64,000 nt of DNA from Mugil cephalus (taxonomy: Eukaryota; Chordata; Actinopteri; Mugiliformes; Mugilidae). Under the pieces are notes generated by a model. It had not been told where the DNA came from. It saw nothing but the letters and a program-made list of their open reading frames with translations, and ran no database searches. Of this stretch, positions 46,823 to 56,650 are shown piece after piece. A program made the position numbers and the translations under genes. The stretch's first letter is position 1. Each line of letters starts with the position of its first letter. The stretch is taken from the NCBI RefSeq assembly GCF_022458985.1, contig NC_061787.1:22763629-22827628 (forward strand), written 5' to 3'.

Positions 46823-48132
46823 ATGCAGTTTTCTCTTGATGATTTCGTGACCAGTCCGTCTCTGGCAAAATTTGATAAATGCACAAAAGCAGATATTTCG
46901 GAAGCCCGTGGGGTTAAAGGAACTTGCCAGTAACCTTTTAACAGGTCCAGCTTTGTTACGAAGGTGGCGGAGCCTACTCGGTCTATACAATCCTCCATCC
47001 TCCAAAAGCAGATTTGTTTATTTTGGCAAATTTCTATGGGGTGCAAGTGCCTTACAGTGCTCGGAAGGCGGAACTCAAACACGCGGTGTGTGAAAAGTTG
47101 GTGGAGCAAAGTGTGCTGCCCAAGCTGACTACAGCGGCTGAGGCTGCTGGTGACGCATCGGTGGCGGACGCGAAGGTGGCGGAGGTTGCTAGCGCGCTCG
47201 CTGCCGGTGTGGAGCCTGAGCCTATATTTGATCCTCCGAGTAATATGTCTACCAAGGATCTCCGCTTAGCCCTTCAAATAAAGGAGGTGGAAACAAGAAA
47301 CAAACAGCTTGAAGTACAAGCTATGCAGCTTCGAATTAGGGCTCTTGAGCTGGAAAGAGAAGCACCTGTTGTCTCTACCCCAGTGTCTTTTAACCCGAGT
47401 GTTTCTGTTCCTGCTTTTCATATCAGTAAGCACATTGCATTAGTCCCTTCTTTTCGTGAGTCCGAGGTGGACTTGTATTTCAGTGCTTTTGAGTGGATAG
47501 CGGCTGCATTAAAATGGCCAAAAGAGTTCTGGTCACTTCTGTTACAATGCAAACTTGTGGGGAAGGCTCAAGAATTCTGTGCCAGCTTATCAATCGAGGA
47601 CAGTTTGGATTATAGTATCCTGAAAAAGACTGTGTTGCAGGCTTATGAGCTTGTCCCTGAAGCTTACAGACAAAAATTTAGAAATAGTGATAAAACTACC
47701 AATCAGACCTATGTTATCATTCTCCGTGATACCGCCACTCATCAGTCTTTTATGCTGTCTAGTGTTTTGCCGCTCTCCAAAAAGACTTGGTGCCACTCTG
47801 ACGTGTTGGTTTGGGGAATTAAAATGAGTCAATTTAATGTACCGTTACATATAGTTCATTTGCATTCACCCCTTGTGTCGGGACCTGTTAAAGTTGCGAC
47901 AGTCCCGCGGTTCCCGATAAATGGCATTTCGTTAATTCTGGGCAACGATTTGGCCGGAGAAAAGGTTTTTCCGTTGCCTGAGGTTGTGGGTGATCCCCCT
48001 TCTATTGTGTCTGCTTGCTGCCCTATCTTGTCTGTTTCAAAGGTGTTTCCTGCGTGCGCAGTTTTACGCGCGCACAGGCTCGTAAACTGGGTGAAGTTGT
48101 TGATTTGTCTGAGTCATTTATGGCTACAGTAG
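46823..48132 (+). pseudogene. Gmr1-like gag and protease, broken
   Basis: The ATG at 46823 begins MQFSLDDFV, typical of this gag family. The frame is broken by an inverted 108-bp insert (46895-47002) and continues open from 47014 to 48132. After an Ala-rich coiled region (about 47110-47350) comes a SCAN-like capsid helix region (FEWIAAALKWPKEFW, AYELVPEAYRQKFR). The nucleocapsid zinc knuckle is missing. A protease-like segment follows (LRDTATHQSFML, GISLILGNDLAGEKV), with the expected DTG changed to DTA. A further frameshift lies near 48062. Confidence 0.85.
46895..47002 (-). mobile_element. Inverted reverse-transcriptase fragment inserted in gag
   Basis: Read on the minus strand, this encodes the palm segment MEDCIDRVGSATFVTKLDLL followed by KGYWQVPLTPRAS, from the same element family. 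CAAAAGCAGAT occurs at 46884-46894 and 47003-47013 as an 11-bp direct repeat on both sides. Confidence 0.9.
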
Positions 48133-49490
48133 ACGAATGTGAGCGGGCTTCTTCAGTGTCCCCTAACACTGAAAGTCTAAATGTGTCAAAATGTGTCCAC
48201 GACTGTGAGTTTTTTCCTGCTGACACGCAGCTGAGTTTACAAATTACGAGGGAAAAACTGATTGAGGCTCAGGAAAAGGATCAGTCTCTAACTTTGTGTC
48301 TGTCTTCTGCTGTAGCCGCCGAGAAAAACCGAGACCCAGTTGTTTTCTTTCTGGACAACGGTGTTCTGATGAGAAGGTGGAGTCCCGACTCGACTCAGAT
48401 CAACATGGTTAATCAAGTGGTAGTGCCAAAAGAGCTCCGACCGTAAGTGCTCAGTCTTGCTCATGACTCCCCGTTAGCTGGGCACCTTGGCATTAAGAAA
48501 ACATATCATCTTGTGTTGCGTAATTTCTTTTGGCCTGGGTTGAAAACCGATGTGACGAGACACTGTCGCACTTGTCATACTTGCCAAATTGTGGGAAAGC
48601 CAAATCAATGTGTTCAGCCGGCACCTCTGCATCCAATTCCGGTGCTTGGGGAGCCTTTTGAACGGGTGTTGGTAGACTGTGTGGGTCCACTCCCCAAGAC
48701 TCCTTAGGTTTTAGTCCCTGTGATTTGATTTTCGGTCATACAGTGCGAGGTCCCCTTCGTCTTCTTAAAGAAAAGTGGTTGGCTGAGTCGCCAAAAACTG
48801 AGCACAATTTCTTGGACTATGTCAGTACTTTTCGGGAGCATCTCCATCAGGCTTGTCAGTTAGCCCGTGAAAATTTGGCACAAAGCCAAGCTAAAATGAA
48901 ATGTCATTATGACGAAACGTCTGTCCTTCGGGTGTTTCATCTGGGTGAACAAGTTTTGGTGCTGCTTCCACCACCGGGATCCAGCTTACAGACACAGTTC
49001 TCCGGACCATACACAGTGGGAAGATGTGATTCAAACCCCTGATCGGAATAGGAAATCTAGAGTATGTCACATAAATATGCTAAACCCTTACTTTTCTAGA
49101 GAGAGTGTTCCCCCGCCGCCTCCTGCTAGGCCTGTGATGACCGTGGCTGCTGCGCCCCTCCAATACCATCTCGCTGATGATGGGTTGTCGGAGAAAAGTG
49201 GTTTGATGCCAGCTGCTCGTTTAAGAAACTCGGAGGTATTAAGTGATTATAGGGTTTTTTGGCTCATCTCTCTCAGTCAACTCGTGCAGATGTCATAACG
49301 TTGATTGAAGACAACTTTTTTCCGACCAATTTTTCCGCAATGCTTCCCTCACTCTCAACCTGGCAATATGCGAAATTGTAACCAACGCTGGTGCCTTCTT
49401 CTGCAGGATTTTAACCTGCAGATTTGTCACAAGAAGGGCACAGACAACGTGATGCTTTGTCGAGGTCTTCTTAAAATTCTTAGAAATTAA
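48015..49490 (+). pseudogene. Gmr1-like integrase and RNase H remnant
   Basis: After the protease comes an integrase linker, 48015-48446. The HHCC zinc-binding module follows at 48447-48707 (HDSPLAGHLGIKKTYH, CRTCHTCQ), then the start of the catalytic core (LVDCVGPLPKT). Most of the core is deleted. The integrase C-terminal part resumes at 48728-49110 (FGHTVRGPLRLL, RVCHINMLNPYFS). A linker (GLSEKSGLMPAARLRNSEVL) follows. Reverse transcriptase is missing, and 49380-49475 matches the RNase H end (LLQDFNLQICHKKGTDNV) in broken frame. Thus integrase precedes RNase H. No 3' LTR is present; array sequence resumes at 49493. Confidence 0.85.
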
Positions 49491-49492
49491 AC

Positions 49493-49635
49493 ATCATACA
49501 TCTGATCCCACTCATCCCAGGCCAGTCTAGTGGTAAAATACTAAAAGATGGTACAGACAAACAGGAATCTAAATACATACACCTGCCACCAGATAAGGGT
49601 CAGCCCACACCACATCCACCTCTGATCCATATACA
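49493..49635. repeat. Continuation of the ~235-bp array
   Basis: ACATCTGATCCCACTCATCC, then CAAACAGGAATCTAAATACA and CACACCACATCCACCTCTGA, are in the same orientation as the units at 45382-46222. Confidence 0.85.
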
Positions 49636-50560
49636 GGGCAACTTAAAAAGTGCTGATATTTCACTATAATTGTTGTTGTTGTTTGGTGCCAGGTTCGACC
49701 TGTCATTTACTCATTTTGTGTCAAGTACCAATGTCACTCAGTCAGCCATACATGGGCCACATAAGGGCCTCAATGATTCAACAGAACTGAACCACACATC
49801 TACTCCGTACCTGGCCCAGTTATGAGCCATATAATTATATATATTTGGTTAAGTCCTGGTAGAAGAGTGGTTTTATTATGGTTCAGTTAAGGCTCATTCA
49901 CTTACGAAAGTGGGCCTGGTAAAATGTTTGGGGTAAATTAGTTTAGTTAGACATACAACACGTGTGATTCAGCGCACACAGTTACAGGACTGGATTGTAT
50001 GCAGCGAAGCTGTGATGTTGTGTCCCACTCCTACTCTATAAACTACAACTCCAATTGTTATTGGTTAAGGGGAGAAATGATTGGCAGAAGTAATGTTTCT
50101 GAATTTTTTATAGTTCATGAGCACTAGTTCATGCAGGGTGGAAAACTGACTAATTCAAGTGTAATAAATATGTTTTGAAAACAACTTTATTATGTGCATT
50201 GTAGAAGTTGCAGTTTTGCAGAAGCTAAATACAGCACATGTTAGAGATTAAATTGATAACAAGTGATAAGTTTAGGGTTTAAAGTAAACGGATGGGGACA
50301 GACTTCTGTATATCTGCTGCATAACATGTGCATGTCCATGTCATTAATGGCAGCAGCAGCAGCAGCAGTCAGACCAGGACCACCAGCCACAGTGGGCTGA
50401 CACTGTTGATGGTAGGCTAATATGCAGTTTGATTACATTAATTGTGATTAATATATTTTCTTCATCCTACCTATATTAAAGCTGTCTTTATGTTAACATT
50501 TAATAAACCGTGGGTTTTGTTGATGATGAAAATGGTTAACTATATTTTACATTGTACTCT
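49636..50560. other. Unassigned, AT-rich
   Basis: No gene is seen. A short CAG run (six to seven triplets) is at about 50350-50370. Confidence 0.45.
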
Positions 50561-50569
50561 CTAGCTGAG

Positions 50570-51201
50570 GTGTCAAGATGATTTGCACCATATAACGCAA
50601 GGTCAAGGCTACAACAAAGGCAGCCAAGACCTCCCCGAAGAAACAACACAGCTGCGTCATATGCACATACCTTCTGCTGTCTTGCCAACAAGAATGCAAT
50701 AGTTATACCGAAAAAGAGTGTCTCCAGAGGGCAGGGTTGGGTGAGAGGCACTTGTGCTTCCGAGGTATGTCAGTTTTCTTTTTTATAATCCACATTTTGT
50801 AGTGTGTGTGTTCATATGTGTGATTGCCAGCTCAAGATCTTACCACAACACACTGAAGGAAAGATTTTCTTTAGATTCAGAGTCAAATTGAATCTTCAAA
50901 ATGTTGACCTTCTCTGGATTGGACTATTCAATTAATTCATGACAGGGTTCTCCCTGATTTTTTTTAAAGTTCTCATTTTCTTTTGACAGACTTCCTGCTA
51001 GAAGCATATTCCAAATTAAGGGATGCTGGAGGATTTGAATTGTTGAGAATTGGTGACACGTCAAGATCTCAACAGCTGGTGCCTCTCCTGTCTTAATGAG
51101 GGCTACACTGTACAGTACCTGAAAGACAAAAATCCACCAGGCAAATCCACCAGGCAACAGTTTACGTCCGCCCTCTCCAATGCACTTTTAGCATGGAGCA
51201 G
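50570..51201 (+). pseudogene. Decayed G2/M-phase E3 ligase-like gene fragment (two exons)
   Basis: Exon a (about 50570-50764) encodes HTFCCLANKNA and, after a frameshift, RAGLGERHLCF. Exon b (50990-51201) encodes DFLLEAYSKLRDAGGFELLR. Donor CGAG/GTATGT and acceptor TTGACAG fit, and the phase-1 junction joins the two in frame. This order of motifs (F-CL, AGLG, F-KL-AGG-ELL) is what I recall from the large fish family annotated as G2/M phase-specific E3 ubiquitin ligase-like. A frameshift in exon a and a stop after about 36 codons of exon b mark it as dead. No HECT domain is nearby. Family assignment is moderate. Confidence 0.5.
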
Positions 51202-51577
51202 GTATGAATTGATTTCATGATTTATATTGTTTGTTATCTTTTAGATGGAACAGTATTACACTGTAGATACAGTATTACAGGAGTATGCTTAATTGAAATT
51301 TGGCGTTATGATGTAAACAAACTGCTCATGTTGCTATTGCACTCCTATAAGTTAAATGTCAAAATCCCCTTTCTTGTCAGATGATTTCCCTATAGTTTCA
51401 TAGGAGCGTGTTCACATATTCCATGTAATGCGTTTATTATTTCACTGATATTTAATTATGTTTTCAAAGGCATTGCTTACACATGCATTTCGTGTCATGT
51501 CTTTGAATCTCCAGTAAAGTGATGGTGGAGAGTCAAGGAATAACCTTGGATCCCTGACTCCTTGTCAAAAATTAACC

Positions 51578-51660
51578 CTTCGAATATTTTGAATGAACCC
51601 TGAATATATTGGATGAAACTCTGAATATATTGAATGAAACTTCGAATATATTGAAGATAT
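51578..51660. repeat. Short tandem repeat
   Basis: About four imperfect copies of a ~22-bp unit containing GAATATATTGAATGAAAC. Confidence 0.7.
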
Positions 51661-52039
51661 TCAAGAAAAGTGTTAGCCTTCTGAATTCACTGGCTTTACA
51701 AAATGGCATCAACTTGAATTTTTTCCAGTATTTTAATGAACTGGGAAACTTTTTTGCTAGTGGTTGTACTACAAATGACAATAACAGTTTGGAGACTATT
51801 TCGCGTCACCTTGAGGATCATATGTCCATTATTGTGACATTCATAGTGCTTGTGAGTAATATTGTTCCTCAAAACATTGCTGAAAGAACTTTATGCGTTA
51901 CAATACATGTATTATGTGGTAGAAAGTATTTATATTATTGCATTTTTTTTTTACAAACATAACATGATGAAATAGTGTAACAAAAATATTTACCACATTT
52001 GTCAGTGTCAGATATTTCTGACAATCCAGGGTCATTTGT

Positions 52040-52106
52040 ACAGCTTCTGTAAAAAAGTGCTTTGGGAACCACTCTGTGCGTTCAAAAGCGCTATATAAAT
52101 CCAATC

Positions 52107-52155
<49 letters not shown>

Positions 52156-52160
52156 AATAA
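52040..52160. repeat. SINE/LINE-type tail with (ATT)n
   Basis: AAAGCGCTATATAAATCCAA precedes about 16 ATT triplets (52107-52157), the typical 3' tail of a fish retroposon. Confidence 0.75.
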
Positions 52161-52295
52161 AAAACTGTACTGACAAAAAACATTATTACAGACTTTTGTA
52201 TTATGTCAGAGCATACAAGTAACTGTTTAAATCAAGTGTAAAATACACTACTACCATTGTCACAAACATGTTTTGAAATCATCAGTACTACTTAC

Positions 52296-53155
52296 ATATT
52301 CATTTTCCTCACTTAAAATCATTTTGCCAGGCCTGACATAAATGGACTTCTGATGAAACTGTTTTTTTCCCAGGTCTCCATTCAAAGTATGTGTGGGGGT
52401 AAGGGACAGCTCAACTAGTTTGTTGTAGCATGGCAGCAGGATTTTTAACCTAAGGGAAGGGGAAAAAAACACACACACTGTACATGAAACTTCTTTTGAA
52501 GCTAAAAGGGCACACTACAGTACAAGGAAAATATTTAGTGTCAATACATAATTTGTATGGACACAAATTTACAATCTGTCAGTTTCTCTGTTCAACCAAC
52601 TTCAGTTTACTTCTGTTGTTTAGTTGAGTATAACTTTTTATAATTTAACTTTATTTGATAGCAACAAGTATGATGCAGCAAAGAGCCCAGGTTGTACTCG
52701 AACCCCAGCTGTTGTTGGAAGGACTTGGCCTTTAAGGCACACTCTAGGTGAGCTACCAGGGCTCCTCAGTTCAGTGATTAAATGGAACTGATATGAGCTA
52801 TTTACAACCACAATGCATTGACAGAGTTCATCTTGTTAGATATCCCAGCATATCCAAGTTTTCGTAGTATAGTATGTCATGGTATTCTTGCAAATATCCA
52901 ATGAAAAAATGTATGACAAAACAATTCCAAAACGTACCTGCATCCCTCCACAGCTGGTTGGAAAGCTGCTGTTATTGCCAGCATTATTGTGTCAGAATCC
53001 TAGTCACAGCTAAATTCCAAGGCAGACTTGATGTGGCCGTTTTCAAAAAGCCAAGCTTTTCTTGTACACCTTGACACATGTGTAGCTTTGTTGTCTGGCG
53101 GGAGAATCACCTCTTTGAAAAAGGACTGAGACATAGGACGTGACCTGCCTTGTGC
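52296..53155 (-). pseudogene. Decayed G2/M-phase E3 ligase-like gene, two phased exons
   Basis: Exon 53155-52938 encodes MSQSFFKEVILPP, TRKAWLFENGHIKSALEF and IMLAITAAF. Exon 52449-52296 encodes LKILLPCYNKLVELSLTP and QKSIYVRPGKMIL. The acceptors (TTTCAG, CCTTAG) and donors (GTACG, GTAAGT) are good, and the 2+1 phase junction keeps one frame through 124 codons. The single break is a TAG near 53000, where an aromatic or Trp codon would be expected. The family is probably the same as 50570-51201 but on the opposite strand. The retroviral LTR begins 15 bp upstream of the first exon. Further exons were not found. Confidence 0.5.
52660..52768 (-). repeat. tRNA-derived SINE remnant
   Basis: On the minus strand, AGCCCTGGTAGCTCACCTAG (A-box-like) and GGTTCGAGTAC (B-box-like) are spaced as in a tRNA. 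They are followed by CTTTGCTGCAT, as in a common fish SINE. Confidence 0.65.
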
Positions 53156-53170
53156 CTGAAACATTTGTGT

Positions 53171-53453
53171 TGTTGGGTTTAAAGGGGTTAATAAAGCCTT
53201 CAGCCTGTGTATCAACTTGGGAAGAATCAAGTAGAATGTTACTTACGCTATCTCACCATATCAATCGTTGTCTTTCGCTTCGCTACAGCTTGCTCACAGA
53301 CTAGGACACATTACACCCAAATATCTCACACGCTGGAGACCAGATAAAGCCAATCGGCTACACATAGAAACTCACTGACACATTAGAGGCAGCACTCCTT
53401 TCCAACGGTATAAAGATCCTGGGCTGAAGGAGAGGAAAAGATCCTCCTTCACA
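53171..53453 (+). mobile_element. 5' LTR of an endogenous retrovirus
   Basis: It starts TGTTGGGTTTAAAGG and ends TTCACA before the primer-binding site, about 283 bp. TATAAAG is at 53409-53415 and AATAAA at 53190-53195. The TATA box is unusually close to the LTR end. The first 85 bp match the truncated 3' LTR at 60402 with three differences. Confidence 0.85.
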
Positions 53454-53456
53454 AAT

Positions 53457-53474
53457 TGGGGGCTCGTCCGGGAT
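53457..53474 (+). promoter_or_regulatory. Retroviral primer-binding site (tRNA-Pro)
   Basis: TGGGGGCTCGTCCGGGAT is the full 18-nt site complementary to the tRNA-Pro 3' end, as in murine leukaemia virus-type gammaretroviruses. A candidate major splice donor (AAG/GTGAGC) follows at 53543. Confidence 0.92.
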
Positions 53475-53677
53475 ACCAGGAAAGGAATGTAGTTACACTG
53501 AAGGAGCATCTCTTACAGTCAGCGGCCGCAACTAAGTAAAAGGTGAGCAGAAAACCTCTTAACCACATTTCTGCATGTCTTATGAGACATCTTGTGGCTG
53601 TGAGAGTATGTTTCAACAGTAGTACTGTTTGTAAGAATAAAACACAGAGAATACGTACGGATTAGTCTACCAGAGAA

Positions 53678-54560
53678 GGGTTTAGAAGGTCCCCTCATCC
53701 AGATAATCAGGCTGGATATTGCCTGATTGGCTGGATGTAAAAGCTGCCCTCTGAGTTTATGAGAAAAGGCCAGAAAAGAAGAGAAAAGAAGCTAAGATAA
53801 GTAAAAGGGGGTTTAAAGGCCAGAGGGGTCTGATCAGCCCCCAAAAAGGACCGGCGTCTAGGAGTTTAGGGTTTAGAAGGTCCCCTTTGTTTAAATATTT
53901 AGGCTCGTAGATTGCCTATGTATTCAGAGAATAGAAGCTGCCACTCCGAACGCCCTGTAGCCAGACTAGGAGTTAGGGTTTAAAAGGTCTCCCTTTGTCG
54001 GAATATCTAGGCTTGTAGATCGCCTAGGTATTCAGACAATTAAAGCTACCACTCTGAGTGTCTGAGTAGATAAGACTAAAAGAGTTAGGGTTTAAAAGGT
54101 CTCCCTTTGTCGGAATATCTAGGCTTGTAGATCGCCTAGGTATTCAAACAATAAAAGCTACCACTCTGAGGGTCTTGAGTAGAAGAGACTAGGAGTTAGG
54201 GTTTAAAAGGCTTCCCTTTGTTCGAATACTTAGGTATGTGGATCCCCTGGGTGTTCAAAGAAAAAAAGCTGCCACTCCGAGTGCTCAAGTAGAACAGACT
54301 AGGAGTTAGGGTTTAAAAGGTCCCCCTTTGTCTGAATATTTAGGCAGTGGATCACCTGGATATTCAGAGAATAAAAGCTACCACTCCGATGTCTGAGTAG
54401 ATAGATAGATTACTTCATTCATCCCCGAAGGGAAATGAGGTAAGGGAGTAGGAATAGGAGAAGTAGAGGAGAAGAATTTAGAGGTCTCTCATTCAGACAA
54501 TTCGGGCCCGATATTGCCTGTGTGTCTGAGTGTAAAAGACACCCTCTGAGGTAATAGAAT
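53678..54560 (+). repeat. Seven ~110-bp hairpin-bearing repeats in the retroviral leader
   Basis: Units begin at about 53678, 53869, 53976, 54088, 54199, 54309 and 54473 with GGGTTTA(A/G)AAGGT. The five inner units are spaced 107-112 bp. Each contains an inverted repeat around a GGATAT/GTAGATC-like loop: ATCAGGC-GCCTGAT (unit 1), TAGGC-GCCTA (unit 2), CTAGGC-GCCTAG (units 3 and 4), then wobble-paired versions in units 5 and 6 and CGGGC-GCCTG in unit 7. A retroposon-tail scrap (ATTCATCCCCGAAGGGAAAT) sits at about 54411-54436. Confidence 0.88.
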
Positions 54561-55110
54561 AAAAAAATAAGAAGTCATTTAAATAAAGATAAAAGATAAA
54601 AGAGCCTAGGAGGTTTATGTAGGTATTAAAAAGGTGTCTTTTGTTTTTACTGTTGTGAGTGAGATCTTCAGAGCACGCCGAAGCAGCGGGTGGATGGAAA
54701 CCTAACAGTGATAACATAAGTCCACTGTCTGTTGAAGTAAGCTGTTCAAGGGTCTAAATAAGTTCTGGTGTCGTGACCGGGTCCTTACGTGAACAAAAAC
54801 AACTGATTCAGCTGATGACACAATTTGAAAAATTGGGAAGGTTATCAAAGGGAAAGAAAGAAAAACAAAAGGTAAAGATTGAAGATCATATAAAATTTAC
54901 AAGCATGCATTTTTAGCAGTTGCTTTTCTAGCCACAGAAGCAGTCCAGACCGGAGAAAAGTAGGAAGACAAGGACGGACTAACAAGGACAACCGCCGCAA
55001 CAACTGGTGAGATACCCCTTCCATACACACCACGGGAAGCGCAGGCTAATGCGCCAACATAAAAAAAAAATAAAATAAATAAATAATCTATTTGTGGACA
55101 CTAGGACTAT

Positions 55111-56650
55111 AATGGAGAGAGCAGGACAGGAGAACTCTAATGAACAGTATAGCCCAAATAATTTGTTTGTATAGATGCCACAAATGATTGTAACCAAAGG
55201 CATGCTTACATGTGAATTAAAAACCCACGCCGGAGGAGGCTGTTGAGCAAGCATATAAAGAAAAGGTAAGAGATTTGCAGTTAAAAGAAATGAAAAGTAC
55301 ACTAAATGAATTAAAAGATGAAATGGCCAAATTAACCGTTAAAGCCAGTGAAGTGGATTCAAGGACAGAGTATGGAGACACAGGAGGGAGTAAGGGAGAT
55401 AGAGCATGGGGGTTAAGAAAGTGGACGACAAGGACATGATAAGATATCTGGAAGAACAAACAACCAAACCATATGATACAACACAACTAACAAAGGTCCT
55501 GAAACAGTTGGGAGAGCAAGCCACAGAACGGATAGACGCCTTGGAAAGATTAGAACACGGGCCGCAACACAGTTGTAACAAACCGTGTCCTAAACACACT
55601 AGTACAGAAACAAAAATTATGGAGCCAGACCGAAAACAAGCTGTTCTGTTTTACAATTGGACAGCGACACAGAACAAGGGGGGGCTACAACAACATACAT
55701 GCTGTATCCACGTGACTTGACCCAAGATACAGAACTGGTATATGGACAAAAAGGGACAGGTCATCATCAGCTGAGGTCCGGACAGAAGAATGAGGCTCCT
55801 GGTCAGTTCCCCCTGATAGAAACTAGGACCAGTATGGGATAAATAAAGGAGAGACAGTACCACCCACTGTCCTATGCAGACCAAGCACTGCTAAAAACCA
55901 CACTGCTAGACCCCAAAGACGGAGGAAATAACTGGATAAGAGAATTTCTAAAAACCTTTAGTGGGCAGGTGCTGGCCATGGGAGACGTAAGAGCGTCATT
56001 GGTTGCACACTTGGAACCCCGTGAATTAGCCCGGTTGGGAACAGCCGCTGGAACCGTACAGGTCGTTGCAGCGGAACCTCTTGAATGTCTGGCTCCTAGG
56101 CTCTGGGTGGCTTTGAGAACTCAATACCCTGTAAAAACTGACTCTAATCAAATGAATGATATCTACAAAAAGCCCAGGGAAGCAGGGAAGGAGTACATAA
56201 ACCGTTTGTTAAAACTATTGGAGGGTACACAGGGTCTAGCCCATTAACTGACTCGCTACAGAGACTGTTTAAGCAAGCCGTGATAAAAGGACAAACAGGT
56301 GCAGTTAGAGAAGAAATGGAGAAATTGGTAGCCGGAAACAGCATGCCCCTGGAAATGTGGATTGCTACTTTGGTTCACCACTTAGATCGGGAAGATGAGA
56401 GTAAAAAGAGACATACAGGGAGTTTGAAAAACTTAATATGCAGCTGCTGCAAGAACAGTTGAAGGAGCTGAAAGACAAGGTCACTGATAAAATTAAAGAA
56501 ACCAAAAAGATTAAAGCCCAAATGCCTGCTGTATCTACAGCTCCGCTTAGTGGCCAAATTCAAATACCCCTGCCAGCAGATGAAGGGCTGGTACGCATAT
56601 ATCAAACGTATCAACAATATCCCCCAGGTGGCCAATACAGGGGAAGCTAA
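55111..56650 (+). pseudogene. Endogenous retrovirus gag remnant
   Basis: Gag-like sequence lies in several frames: a Lys/Glu-rich, probably coiled segment at about 55255-55370, another at 55406-55720, and a capsid-like segment at 55855-56247 (GGNNWIREFLKTF, HLEPRELARLGTAAG). Stops fall at 56245 and elsewhere, with frame changes between segments. A PPGGQYRG-type end lies near 56620. No zinc knuckle and no intact protease were recognised. It is non-functional. Confidence 0.7.

Noticed and set aside
54401-54436. GATA-like repeats and retroposon-tail scrap in the leader
   Set aside because: Too short to call a separate element; kept as a note under the leader repeats.
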